Under the pieces are notes generated by a model. That model was not told the origin of the DNA, ran no database searches, and saw only the letters and a list, made by a program, of their open reading frames with translations. Below are positions 1 through 10,296 of a stretch of DNA of 64,000 bases, piece by piece (position 1 is the stretch's first letter; every line of letters starts with the position of its first letter). Position numbers and translations under genes: made by a program. Location of the stretch: NCBI RefSeq assembly GCF_029227915.1, contig NC_079876.1, forward strand, positions 14,880,001 through 14,944,000, in the 5' to 3' direction. The DNA comes from Hydractinia symbiolongicarpus (taxonomy: Eukaryota > Cnidaria > Hydrozoa > Anthoathecata > Hydractiniidae).

Positions 1-524
1 TTACTAATATTGTAAGATTGTGCGAGAAAAAACTTTTGCAGTTCACTAGAAATTAATTTTTGTGAATTTTCCAAGCACCCGAAAACCGCAATTTCTTTTC
101 CTGCAAACAGTTTCCTCTATTAAAATAACTTTTAAAAACACTGCATTTCTTCTTAAAAATGCGCGGTTGCATTAAATTGTTTATCACTTAAAAATGCATG
201 TAGTGTTTTTAATTAATTTAAGAGCTTCGTTGAACAATTTTTGAAGTAAAATAGTAAAATCAAAAGTTTGTTCTGATGAGGATGTACAATAGGTGATATT
301 GTATGATATCAAAAAGGAAGAAGATAACTTACCTGCCGCTAATAATAAGTACTTAAAATAACTTTCGTGTAATATGAATTCTTTACGAAAAAATTGAGGA
401 AAAAATAATATTACGCAAGATTATTGCTAGCAATGTTAATGCTTCAATATTTATAAAATGTTACAACTATTTTCTATCTGTTTTTTCTTAACAATCAATA
501 AATAAAGCAGAAAGTAATATAAAC
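1..524. other. AT-rich upstream flank, no gene seen
   Basis: This stretch is AT-rich and holds no open frame or RNA gene that I can support. It directly precedes the first coding exon, so it should contain the promoter and 5' UTR of the RING/TRAF-like gene, but I see no clear core promoter motif. Confidence 0.4.
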
Positions 525-826
525 ATGTGTGGTGGATATAAGTATGAAATTTCAGGTGATGTGTTACCAGACTTGCTTTGCTGCATTTGTTTGAAGTTAA
601 TGAAGAACGCGATGCAGTTAGAATGTGGGCATGGCATGTGTCAGAGCTGTTTAGAAGATTTGGAAAAGAACTGCAAGAAAAGGTAGGCAGGGTTTAGCTT
701 TGATTAAAAAAACTAACTTTCTTTAAATCAATAACTTGTACGCTACGATTTATATTCTCTTCTTACTTCTTTAGTCGCCAGAAGTATTGTTGCCCGTGCT
801 GCCGAGCCAGAATTCAAAATGAATGC
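525..826 (+). CDS. Exons 1-2: C3HC4 RING finger
   Basis: Exon 1 (525-682) ends at an AG/GTAGG donor with two bases left over. Exon 2 (775-826) starts after TTTAG, completes that codon and ends at GC/GTAAGA in phase 0. Together they encode 70 residues. The visible zinc ligands are C19, C22, C34, H36, C39, C42 and a closing CCPCC cluster at about 58-62, with the CGHGMC core typical of RING fingers. This module would recruit an E2 enzyme. The intron between them is 92 bp. Confidence 0.85.
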
Positions 827-3800
827 GTAAGAAAGTTATTTGAATTTTATGTGTAAATAAAATTGTAAGATTTTATCAATATTACATTTTATATGATTTT
901 TAAATGTTAACAGGTGACCCATGCAGCTATAATCAATAGAATTATTTCAACTACAAAGGTCAAGTGTGAAAATGTTAAGAAAGAATGTCCATGGGTTGGA
1001 GAGCTCAGCAATATACAGGTAGACTATTGCAACATTATCAATCAATCATAACTATCTTTTTCTTTTACGTCAATAAAAAGTTAATCCAATTTTTTTTCAG
1101 CACCACCTGGAAAAGGAATGTTGTTTTCAGATTGTAAATTATACTTTTGAACACTGTCAAGAAAATATGGAACGTCGCACACTTTCTATTCACGGGGAAA
1201 TGTGTGGTTACAAGCCCGTGACATGTGAATATTGTTCCATAATATGCCTAAAATATTTTTTAATTATAATTTAAAATATGACATTTGCTTGCGGGTATAG
1301 TTTTGGACACATTATATACAATAATTATCAATTCCATTTTTAGAATCATCACGGTGCTTGTGAAAAATATCCTGTTCCATGTCCAAACGAATGTTCAGCC
1401 AACAAAATGGAACGACAAACGGTACCTTCTCTTAATTCGCCTGCTGGAAAGTAAAGGTTTTTAATTCTATTGGAGCTTATAATGAAAGAAATTAGAAAAT
1501 AGAAATAAATTATACTTTTCGGGGGTGTTCTTTGTTTGTTTGTTTTTGACAGGAAAATTTTGTGTAAATTTAGAAATGTGCTGACTCGCCTTCTAGAACT
1601 TGGGCTGACGCAATTAATAATATATTGTTGCCAGTTTGTTGCGTTATAACATTCTAAACCTGCCCTTTTATTTATTTTTTTGATAGACCTTACGAAAGTT
1701 ATTAACGGAAAGGAGAAACCCCCAACACTACTAACCGTAGCATTTTGGAAAAATCTGGACCGAATATGGTTAACCCAGACTCATATCATAATACATTTAT
1801 ATATTTTACATAATTTAACTATAAAATAACCTAATGTTTCCTATTTGACAATTCTGTTTATTTTTATTTAGGTGGAAGACCATAGAACCATTTGCACAAA
1901 AGAAAACATTTCTTGTGAATTCTTGACATTTGGTTGCAATTTTGAGGTATGTATTTTTTTACAAAAGCTTGCCAATACATCTTATTTGATGCTGGTAAAT
2001 TTCCACGTTTCTAAAACCTTTTTTTCTCGCTTATACGTTTTATCGCGCATGTCAAATTTTGCTATTTTCTGCAGGCATCTAACCTTGCGGATTAGTATTT
2101 TTTGCTAATTTTTGCAACATTTTAATGTCGGGATGTGAAAAATTGTTGGCTTCTTGAGAAATGTGTTTGTACAATTTCTTTGACATTTTTTAGTTTTCTT
2201 TTGTTTTCAGTGCTAAGATTGCCTCTTTTGTTTTGAAATTGTCACGCCTAACGTAAATAAAATATTTTTCATTTCTTTATATTTAACCATACTGATTTTA
2301 AAGGAGAGCCGAACAAAAAAATATTTCGTGGCAGCCATAATTTTTAAGCATTTAAGAAAAAAATTATACATTTCAAAATTCTAATAAGTTATATTTTACG
2401 ACTAAATATCTTCTTAACAACAAGTTTACAAAATTTCATGGCTGTATAGGGTGAAAAAAAGGTTTTGGATGTATTTATCAGTACACATCAAAAATAAGAT
2501 CTTTGACTCGATACAACCAAGATTTTACGTGCTATAGCAGTAACAGCATTTTATAACATTCGTTTAAAATTCTTTGAATTTAAAAAATAACTGTCATGAC
2601 CAACAACTATATTCTTTTCATCTTTTGATTTTTTTTCTACAACACACTACGAGCTTCGAACGATGAAGTTTGTTATGATTAGACGGCGTCAAATTTAATA
2701 AATATACAGACCGGAAAACTGAAACTTTTGACTACTTATTTCCTTTATCTTTTTACTTACAAATTTGATCATTAAGTTTGTAGTATGAAGTAATAAAAAT
2801 ATCTTCTTCACATGTTGTTCAATATTTTTGCTATTTTAACACTTAACTTTTTTTGTTTCATTACTTTGTGCGTGTTGACCCGTGACCATCACATTAAGAA
2901 GAAGTATGTTCCATTCTTATTTAGACACCCGTTTGATAAATGTGTAAAAATACTGAATTATAAGTAGTAGCCCTGACAAAAATGTAAACAAAACTGGTAT
3001 TTTTACCAGATTGCTTGATATTTTGTGTTTAGTGTGTTGTCGTTCTGCAAAGTTGAAAAAGGTGAAAATCCCGTTTATACGTGAATAAATTATGCAAGGA
3101 TCGCCGACTTGCATAGCTCGGTTTTTCTATGTGAATAACACCCACCCCCACCCCGAATTTGTCAAATTTCACCGGACTTAGTAGATTTTATTTAAAGCGT
3201 TTTAACCTGTTTAAATACAACACTGCGATGTGGTCGTATCTCAGGATTTGATTGGCTAAAAACATTCTAAAATAATTAAAAGTCGCGTGGGCTCTTTTAA
3301 AAGAAACTTTTTCTATTGTGGTCCAAGTCTTGTTTTAAACTTTGAGTTAGTAGCTAAATTTTCTCTATGAAAGAAGACCTTGCTTTTTTATCACAAACTG
3401 CCATAGTTTCTATCATACAGATGAAATATTATCATTTTTTTATAAAATGATAGAAAAATGTGACTTTAGTTTATGCGGACAATCTTGTAGTTATCACTGA
3501 CTTTTGCTGTTAGTATTTTAAAAAAAAAATCTCCTTAGACTGCCAGAGAAAACATGCCGGCACACGATAACAATGCTTCTCAGTATCATATGTCCCTAAC
3601 TTTAAAGATGGTGAATGAAATGAAGGTTGGAATTCAAAATATGACGGTTGGAATACTTGCTGCTAACAGAACAATCGAAATCCTGCGTAATGAATCAGCA
3701 AAAGTGACGAAACGGGCTATGGAAGAACAAAAGTTGTACAAAGACAAGCTTTTAGATTTAATTCAAATAAAAATCAACAAAAAGAATGTGATATCAAAAT

Positions 3801-6684
3801 ATTTTGCACCACCCTTTGAAGAATGCTTGAAGCATTTTGATGAAAATTTTGGGCTGTTTACCAAAGGACTGCCATTTTTGCCAACTGAGCTGAACGAAAT
3901 AGGAGAAATAAAAGATGATGCATACAGAAAAAGATTCGAAGCTTTCTCAGAGGAAGTTATTAAAGTGGCGGAAAGATGCTTGTTGGAAATGAAAAAAGAT
4001 AATTTTGTTTTTGAGTTTAATTATGAAGCTGCGATTAATGAGATTAAGGAACGGCTTCCAACTATATTTTACGAAAGCCAAGAAAGGCACATTGAGTCAG
4101 TTTTGGAATGCGAAAAAAGATTTCGGTCTATGCTTAAAAAAATGAAATCGAACACCGAGCATTCCTGTCAAGAAAGTCAATTTTACAAAATTGACTTAAA
4201 TTGGATTACCTTACCTTGTAATAAAAGTGCCCTAAGAATGGGAAACTTTAAAAATGGCCTGGTAAAATTTGAAGACGCACTAATGCAATGTTTTGTTGAT
4301 GTTAACAGTGACTCTGAAGGTAAGTAGGTAAATTGTTTGGCGTGGAAATGAAACGTTGTATAGTATTTCAGAGTTGCTAAGACAAAATAGGGTTTGAAAC
4401 AGAAACAAATGAAGAAAAGGCTAGATAATGGGGAAAGAAATTGTGTTTAAAATTTTGAACAGTTAAAATCGCCTTTATTACCTTGGTAAGCAGGCGAAAA
4501 GCGATAATAATTAAAACACGCAATCTGATAGGTTAAAAGGCATTTGATTATTGCGCAACCCGGTTATTATTGGCCAGTAATATGCCCGCTGAGACGTTAG
4601 GAAACGTTTGAATCATAAATATGGTACCTTTAAGACAAAGAGAATTTTTAACAACACATAATGGAAAAATATCACAGTGAATGGAAAACTACTAAGTACT
4701 AACCTCAGCTTATAAAAAAGCATGAGAGTATAAACAAAAAATATGTCTCATGTGATTTCCAGTTGTAGCCAACAAAGAGTCATCCTCTTCCACCGTCCAT
4801 TATCCCTTTTACTTGTATTTCCCATCCTCTCTAATCCCAAAAAATATAGAAGAAGAGTTGATGGAGCACTGGAATCCAGTAACACCATTATTTTAAGGAA
4901 CAAACATTCAAAATTGCACTTTTAGCATCAGCTTAAATCCGTCGGCTAGCTCACCAAATTAATGAAAAACCCCAATTTCAAACTACGAAGAGTTGTGATT
5001 GATGGCGATAGGCGAGCAAAATTTGAAATTTTTTAAACTTATTTAAAATATTGTTCAAATTTTTTGTGTTCTGCGAGTATCCCTTTTCGTTCGTTTTTGA
5101 AAATGAATTTCACCGCTATTATTATTTTTTATTTCGATGAGTTTAAATATTCAAATTTGTAATTTCCCATGTAAGAAAAAAACGTGAATGAACCCGTGGA
5201 TGATGTCATCAAAAAGGCCTGTAAACCACAATAACCGTTGTGTAACCGTTCATCAAAAGCACATGATCCCATACATTTTCTTGATCAGCGTTTCAAGTGC
5301 TATACGATGAAGGCAACGAGCATGCAAATTTCCTAAAATATATTTTTTGTTTATACAACACTGGCATCATAAAAACTCCTAAAACAACCTACAGTTGTTA
5401 CGGCAGATGACGTACTGAGGTCACTTTCCGCGCGGGTAATTAGGGGCCAGCCAGGACCACCCAATTTCAGCTCATCAAAATACGTTTAAACCCCAATATG
5501 TCTTTACATTACAGTTCCTTAAAAAGTACATGGCACTATACATTTTCAAGTTCTACACAATAGAGGCAACGGTTAAACAAATTTTACGAATAAAAATTTG
5601 TACTATGACTGACTTTCCTGACGTTAGCAAAATATTTAAACCTTTATATTTCCTTAACCTTTTCGTCAAAGGAACATAATCCTATACATTTTCTTCATCA
5701 AGGTTTCATGTTCTACACATTAGAGCTGTGGGTAAATAAGTACAAATCATATATTTTTTGCCTATCCACTACTGATATCATAATAATTTCTAAAACAACC
5801 TATGTATTCGTTTTTTTCTGCGTAAGTGGATTTTTCCACGGGCATTATCGACTAGTCTCTTATAATAATACAAAAAGTTCTACGCTCTATATAACAGTTA
5901 TACAAATTTGTACTTTTTCGGGTCTTTGCTGACGTCAGCAAAGTTTTTAAATCCTTATATCTCCTTAACTGTTTGCCAAGAATACGCCTTTCTATACATT
6001 TTCTGCATCAGCGTTTCAAGTTTTACACAATAGAGACAACGGCTAAGTAAGTTTTTTAGATAAACTTTTTGTTTATGTACTGACGCTGACGCCCTAAAAC
6101 AACCAATATTTTTCCATTGAAACGAGAACCAACTGGGCTCACAATTTAAAAAAGTCCTATAACATGGATGATCAATTGTCGACTGTTCACCACATATAGG
6201 TGTATTAACAAAAACTTCTGAATTGTCAATTTGAAGTATCAACGGTTATTTTTTTTTCTTAGAAATTTTGCATATTCGTTTCTTGTCAAAGAATATCAAA
6301 GAGATTTCGTGCGTATTTTACAATTTAAAAATGGAAGAGAAAGGATTTTACTTTACGATGTTTAATCCGCATAAAGAAATAGACGTAGCAGAGTTGCGGA
6401 ATCAAGAATTTGTGATGGATGATCACGTATTGGTTAGATTCACTCCTCCAAATATCACGAGAGCTCATTTCGATATGTAAATAATCTTTTCTTCTAACAA
6501 CTTTGATTGAAGTAGAGACAATAGAGATTCGATGTTTTTTTAATTAGAAGAAGAGTTTAAGAAGAATGAAAAAGAAAGAAAAGTGTTGGCTAAAAGAAAC
6601 ATAAGCAAAGCGGAAAGCGATATGCTTTGCGCGACTGATATAAGAGCTATGATTGAAAGATCCAACTCAATCAATTCACTTTAA
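525..6684 (+). CDS. RING and TRAF-type zinc finger protein gene (multi-exon)
   Basis: This is a spliced gene. The proposed coding exons are 525-682, 775-826, 914-1018, 1101 to about 1217-1271 (donor unresolved), 1344-1421, 1872-1946, 3539-4319, then 6263-6480 or 6548-6684. Apart from exon 4, every junction has GT/AG borders and keeps phase. The order is an N-terminal C3HC4 RING, several Cys/His clusters of TRAF zinc finger type, a charged helical middle and a short C terminus, about 520 residues in all. TRAF-family RING proteins usually act as cytoplasmic E3 ubiquitin ligases or adaptors downstream of receptors; that role is inferred from the domain order only. No complete MATH (TRAF-C) domain is visible, so it is TRAF-like rather than a standard TRAF. 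The start ATG at 525 is the first one in frame before the RING. Confidence 0.75.
914..1946 (+). CDS. Exons 3-6: TRAF-type zinc finger repeats
   Basis: Exon 3 (914-1018, 35 codons), exon 4 (from 1101), exon 5 (1344-1421, 26 codons) and exon 6 (1872-1946, 25 codons) all enter in phase 0. Each contributes Cys/His pairs: VKCENVKKECPW in exon 3; HLEKECC, EHC, CGYKPVTCEYC in exon 4; HHGACEKYPVPCPNEC in exon 5; HRTIC and CEFLTFGC in exon 6. This spacing fits zf-TRAF fingers split by introns. Exon 4 stays open to a TAA at 1272 but shows no good phase-0 GT donor. The only phase-0 GT (at 1218) would remove the CEYC half-finger. A non-standard donor, a sequence error or a damaged allele are all possible. 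Confidence 0.7.
1947..3538. other. Intron 6 (1.6 kb)
   Basis: The intron starts with GTATGT after exon 6 and ends with TCCTTAG before exon 7; phase 0 is kept. It is AT-rich with no supported gene. The open frame at 1872-2108 is simply exon 6 reading on into this intron, and the minus-strand frame at 2917-3114 has no recognisable content. Confidence 0.7.
3539..4319 (+). CDS. Exon 7: last zinc finger half plus helical middle region
   Basis: The acceptor is CTCCTTAG and the first codons read TARENMPAHDNNASQYH, which supply the His ligands that complete the CEFLTFGC finger of exon 6. This shows that the ATG at 3554 is internal and not a start. The remaining ~240 residues are rich in Lys and Glu and probably helical (for example ESAKVTKRAMEEQKLYKDK and EAFSEEVIKVAERCLLEMKK), where TRAF proteins often have a coiled coil. 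A perfect donor, GTAAGT, begins at 4320 with one base left over. If unspliced, the frame would end two codons later at 4327. I recognise no known domain in the C-terminal half. Confidence 0.8.
4320..6262. other. Intron 7 (1.9 kb)
   Basis: It is bounded by GTAAGT at 4320 and a T-rich tract ending TTAG at 6262. The single base left by exon 7 plus the first two bases of exon 8 rebuild a GAA codon. The intron holds diverged repeats (see 5268-6050) and several short open frames (4743-4925, 5708-5932, and 5955-6242 on the minus strand) that look like chance. Confidence 0.7.
5268..6050. repeat. Old diverged interspersed or tandem repeat in intron 7
   Basis: A block of about 50 bp recurs near 5268, 5538, 5682 and 5992. 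Each copy starts with TATACATTTTC, continues with a TTTCAAG-like stretch and ACACAATAGAG, and ends near CAACGG. Spacings are about 270, 145 and 310 bp, and further similarity (CTAAAACAACC and GACGTCAGCAAA-like blocks) lies between them. It is unrelated to the tRNA array and looks like a decayed repeat family. Confidence 0.6.
6263..6480 (+). CDS. Exon 8: C-terminal exon, form 1
   Basis: It enters in phase 1, completing a GAA codon with exon 7, and reads 72 codons to a TAA at 6478. The peptide ends with ELRNQEFVMDDHVLVRFTPPN, which recalls the last beta strands of a MATH fold, though the rest of a MATH domain is missing. The stop overlaps a possible donor (AT/GTAAAT at 6477). Splicing from there to the 6548 acceptor would end after four more codons, so both readings give nearly the same C terminus. 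Confidence 0.65.
6548..6684 (+). CDS. Possible alternative last exon, form 2
   Basis: A T-rich tract ending AATTAG is followed by an open frame of 44 codons ending in TAA at 6682. The peptide begins EEFKKNEKERKVLAKRNISK and is charged like exon 7. It needs two bases to complete a codon, so it fits the exon 7 donor at 4320 (phase 1) but not the donor at 6477 (phase 2). It is best read as an alternative to exon 8 or as part of an adjacent broken transcript. No product family is recognised. Confidence 0.45.
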
Positions 6685-7410
6685 ATGTTTCTAAGTAAAG
6701 TAAGTCATACTCAATGAAATTATGTTCGTGTTCCCTACGTCAATTTCTTAAGCATGTGGGTGCTTAAGTTTCTGAAGATCTTTGCAGTCTTACTAAAACA
6801 ATTTTTATCACTGTTCGCGTTATTAATAAGATCAGCAACTTAATAGTCTTCTACGCACATGTTATACCATATTATGCTTTATTTTGTTCAGGATTAGTAT
6901 ATAGATAAAAAATAAACAATAGTTATATTTTACTTTTCAAACGTTATATTAGATTATTACCAATGCGTTATGCGTATTAACCGATTTTATCAATAAAAAA
7001 ACTATCATGCTAAGCAAAGTGCCCAAGTTAAGGAAGGCGCAGGCACCTTAAAATAAGATTCGACTGATACACGCAGCTGCTAAAAGTATGAAAACGGCTT
7101 CTGTGGACGCCAATTATGCTTCTAAGCCAATGAATCCAGCTAGGATCACCCAATGTTCCATGTCAATTTAGCTGTAAATCAAAACTAAGCTTCCAAATTA
7201 AAACTAGCCTTCCAAAACCCAGACGGTAAACTTCAATATAAACAAAAGAAAGAAACTGCAGGATGAACTCAGTTTTCGTGTGATTTTTAAGATGCGATTT
7301 TAACCATCAAAAAGCATAAAACTTGCAGCTTTCAAAAATGAAAGCATTTCTTATCAAACACCGACTGAAAGCAGTTTCATTTAATTTCACAATAAATGAA
7401 ACCGTTAAGA
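6685..7410. other. 3' flank between the protein gene and the tRNA array
   Basis: This probably contains the 3' UTR up to about 6.93 kb and then unique AT-rich DNA. I see no gene and no tRNA-array similarity until about 7411. Confidence 0.5.
6911..6916 (+). terminator. Candidate poly(A) signal AATAAA
   Basis: A canonical AATAAA hexamer lies about 230 bp after the 6682 stop, in an A-rich setting, and is the first AATAAA after the last coding exon. Others occur at about 6992 and 7391. Confidence 0.4.
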
Positions 7411-7634
7411 TAACCGTTTGTTCTTGTTTGTGATAAATAGTGCTCTTTCGAGTTTTTTCTTTTTTTATTGATCATCTACCAACGCCGTTTCCTTTTTGCA
7501 TTTCGATACTTGTCTTATCTTGTAAGATTATGAATACTTTAGAATAACTGTTTATACTTGTTTCTGATCAATAGCCTCATTTCAAGCTCTTTCTCTTTTT
7601 ATAGTATATTCAAAAACATATCTTTTAAAACTAT

Positions 7635-7707
7635 GCCTCCATGGGCTAATGGATAAGGGATCGGCCTACTAAGCAGTGTATTGCGGGTTCGAATCCAGTC
7701 GGAGATG
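7635..7707 (+). pseudogene. tRNA-Arg-like, ACT at anticodon
   Basis: This is the first copy of the array. C35 and U36 are kept but position 34 is A. The D stem has two mismatches (G11 and G25), and A7 and GAT near the 3' end weaken the acceptor. Confidence 0.75.
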
Positions 7708-7969
7708 CTCAAGTCATATAAATTACAGAAATTCAGCTCTCTTTAGGTGTAACGTTTAAGGCGTCCTGTCCTGTAAACTGCCAAATTCTCTTTAGGCACA
7801 AATAGTTATTATTCATCTACCAACGCCGTTTCATTTTCAACTTTCGAAATTTGTCTCATCTTCTGATATAATGAATACTATAGAATAAAGGTTTGTCCTT
7901 GTCCTTGTTTCTGATCATTTGCGTTATTTTTAGTTCTTTTTCTTTCAAAGATGTACCTTTCAAACACAG

Positions 7970-8042
7970 GCAATCGTTGGCTAATGGATAAGGCATCGGC
8001 CTCCTAAGCCGGGGATTGCGGGTCCGAGTCCCGTCGGAGGTG
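7970..8042 (+). pseudogene. tRNA-Arg(CCT)-like, damaged acceptor
   Basis: Anticodon loop and T arm are intact, but the acceptor reads GCAATCG (mismatches at 3-70 and 4-69) and the D stem has G11 against G24. Confidence 0.7.
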
Positions 8043-8331
8043 GTCAAGTCATATGAATTACTCAAAATCTAACCTCTTTATCTGTGTCGTCAAAGGTATC
8101 CTATCCCAAAAACAAACATGTCCTGTTGAAAGTAATACTTGAAGCATTCTTTAGAAAGACATTTATTGATAATTTACCAACACTGTTTCTTTATGCGTTT
8201 CGAAATTTGTCTTATTTTTCGAAGTAATGAGTGTTTCGGAATAGCCTTTTATGCTTGTTTCCGATCAATAGCGTCATTTCAAACTCTTTCTTTTTTTTAT
8301 AGCATAATCAAAACATATCTTTTAAAACTAT

Positions 8332-8404
8332 ACCTCCGTGGCACAATGAAAAAGGCATCGGCCTCCTAAGCCGCGGATTGTGGGTTCGAATCACGTCGGA
8401 GGTG
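8332..8404 (+). pseudogene. tRNA-Arg(CCT)-like, damaged D arm
   Basis: It starts with A1. The D arm is GCAC-AATGAAAA-AGGC, with two stem mismatches and G19 lost; A62 faces G52. Confidence 0.7.
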
Positions 8405-8692
8405 CTCAAGTCAAATAAGTTACTCAACCTCAACCCTCCTTATGTGTAAAATTTAAGACAACCTGTCCTGTAAACGGCCAACATCGGTTTAGGCACAAAT
8501 AGTTGAGACAATCTTGATAATGGCACTTATTGATCATCTACCAACGCCGCTTCTTTTTCACATTTCGAAATTTGTCTCATCTTCTGAAATCATGAATACT
8601 TTAGAATAAAGGCTTATTCTTCCTTCTGATCAATTGCGATTTTGTTAGCTCTTTTTCTTGTAATATAATTAAAAATATACATTTAAAACCAC

Positions 8693-8727
8693 GCGTCCGT
8701 GGCCTAATGAATAAGGCATCGGTGTCT
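8693..8727 (+). pseudogene. 5' half of a class B tRNA
   Basis: The copy stops in the anticodon loop (GTGTCTT), where the 804-bp duplication begins again. Confidence 0.8.
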
Positions 8728-8773
8728 TTATTTTTAGTTCTTTTTCTTTCAAAGATGTACCTTTCAAACACAG

Positions 8774-8846
8774 GCAATCGTTGGCTAATGGATAAGGCAT
8801 CGGCCTCCTAAGCCGGGGATTGCGGGTCCGAGTCCCGTCGGAGGTG
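8774..8846 (+). pseudogene. tRNA-Arg(CCT)-like, damaged acceptor
   Basis: This is the duplicate of 7970-8042 at +804, with the same GCAATCG acceptor. Confidence 0.7.
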
Positions 8847-9135
8847 CTCAAGTCATATGAATTACTCAAAATCTAACCTCTTTATCTGTGTCATCAAAGG
8901 TATCCTATCCCAAAAACAAACATGTCCTGTTGAAAATAATACTTGAAGCATTCTTTAGAAAGACATTTATTGATAATTTACCAACACTGTTTCTTTATGC
9001 GTTTCGAAATTTGTCTTATTTTTCGAAGTAATGAGTGTTTCGGAATAGCCTTTTATGCTTGTTTCCGATCAATAGCGTCATTTCAAACTCTTTCTTTTTT
9101 TTATAGCATAATCAAAACATATCTTTTAAAACTAT

Positions 9136-9208
9136 ACCTCCGTGGCACAATGGAAAAGGCATCGGCCTCCTAAGCCGCGGATTGTGGGTTCGAATCACGT
9201 CGGAGGTG
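9136..9208 (+). pseudogene. tRNA-Arg(CCT)-like, damaged D arm
   Basis: This is the duplicate of 8332-8404, but it keeps G19 (AATGGAAA). Confidence 0.7.
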
Positions 9209-9496
9209 CTCAAGTCAAATAAGTTACTCAACTTTAACCCTCCTTATGTGTAAAATTTAGGACAACCTGTCCTGTAAACGGCCAACATCGGTTTAGGCAC
9301 AAATAGTTGAGACAATCTTGTTAATGGCACTTATTGATCATCTACCAACGCCGCTTCTTTTTCACATTTCGAAATTTGTCTCATCTTCTGAAATCATGAA
9401 TACTTTAGAATAAAGGCTTATTCTTCCTTCTGATCAATTGCGATTTTGTTAGCTCTTGTTCTTGTAATATAATTAAAAATATACATTTAAAACCAC

Positions 9497-9569
9497 ACGT
9501 CCGTGGCCTAATGAATAAGGCATCGGTGTCTTAACCCAGGGATTGCGGTGTCGAGTCTCATCGAAGGAG
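9497..9569 (+). pseudogene. Class B tRNA-like, CTT at anticodon
   Basis: It begins with A1 (ACGTCCG). Positions 39-43 are CCCAG and the T arm is GCGGT/CTCAT. It is the complete counterpart of the truncated copy at 8693. Confidence 0.8.
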
Positions 9570-9860
9570 CTCAAGTCATATGCATTACATAAAACTTATC
9601 CTCTTTATCTGTTTCGTTTAAGGTATCCCTTCACGAAATCAACCATGTTCTGTTTCGAAAGTAAAACTTCAGGCATTCTTGAGTAAAACTTTTATTGATC
9701 CTTTACCAACACTGTTTCTTTATGCATTTCAAAATTTGTCTCATGTTGTGAAATTATGGATACTTTAAAATAACCGTTTATCCTTGTTTCCGATCAATAT
9801 CCTCATTTCAAGCTCTCTCTCATTTTACATTAAAATAAAAGACATGCCTTTTAAAACTAT

Positions 9861-9933
9861 GCCCCCATGGCCTAATGCATAAGAATTCCACTTCATAAGT
9901 CGGGGTGTGCGGTTCGGAGTCCCGTCAGAAGTG
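9861..9933 (+). pseudogene. tRNA-like, CAT at anticodon
   Basis: The loop is TTCATAA, so a methionine-type anticodon sits in an arginine tRNA body. The D stem 3' strand is lost (AGAA) and the anticodon stem has C29 against C41. Confidence 0.7.
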
Positions 9934-10223
9934 CTCAACTCATATGAATTACTTAAAACCTATCCTCTTTATATGTGTCGTTAAAGGCATCCTGTCCCGA
10001 CAACAACCATGAACAGTTTTGAAAGTAATACTTGAAGCATTCTTGAGAAAGACATTTATTGATAATTGACCAACATTGTTTCCTTATGCGTTTCGAAATT
10101 TGTTTTATTTTGCGAAATAATGAATGTTCGGAATAGCCGTGTATCTCTGTTTCCGATCAATAGCCGCACTTCAACCTCTTTCACTTTTCATAGTATAATC
10201 AAAAACATGTCTTTTAAAACTAT

Positions 10224-10296
10224 GTCTCTGTGGCCTTATGGATAAGGCATCGGCTTCTTAAGCCGGGGATTGCGGGTTCAAGTTTCGTCGGAGGTG
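10224..10296 (+). tRNA. tRNA-Arg-like with CTT anticodon
   Basis: The acceptor GTCTCTG pairs fully if G-U pairs are allowed, the anticodon stem TCGGC/GCCGG is perfect, and the loop is TTCTTAA. The T arm uses G-U pairs (TTCGT). It is foldable, but position 35 is U, so arginine identity is doubtful. Confidence 0.55.

Larger units (their letters stand above)
7928..9535 (+). repeat. 804-bp segment duplicated in tandem
   Basis: 7928-8731 recurs nearly unchanged at 8732-9535. The junction falls inside a class B/G tRNA copy at about 8727, leaving only its 5' half. Confidence 0.85.

Noticed and set aside
1872-2108. A 78-residue open frame
   Set aside because: Only 1872-1946 is coding (exon 6); the remainder reads through the GTATGT donor into the intron.
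3554-4327. A single-exon 257-residue gene starting at ATG 3554
   Set aside because: Five in-frame codons precede the ATG after a good acceptor, they complete the previous zinc finger, and a perfect GTAAGT donor precedes the stop. It is exon 7 of a larger gene.
5955-6242. Minus-strand 95-residue frame in intron 7
   Set aside because: It overlaps the diverged repeat, shows no known motif, and lies inside a well-supported intron of the opposite strand.
7856-8065. Minus-strand frames with a TSDGTRTRNPRLRRPMPYPL-like peptide (also 8669, 10904, 13436, 14513, 15590, 18270, 53312)
   Set aside because: This peptide is the reverse complement of the tRNA-Arg gene, a well-known false protein.
8139-9173. 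Open frames such as 8139-8369 and 8943-9173 on the + strand, and dozens like them to 63058
   Set aside because: Their C termini (RGLMDKASAS-type) are the tRNA read in frame (CGTGGCCTAATGG...), and the rest is spacer. They recur with the array period and have stops and shifts in sister copies.
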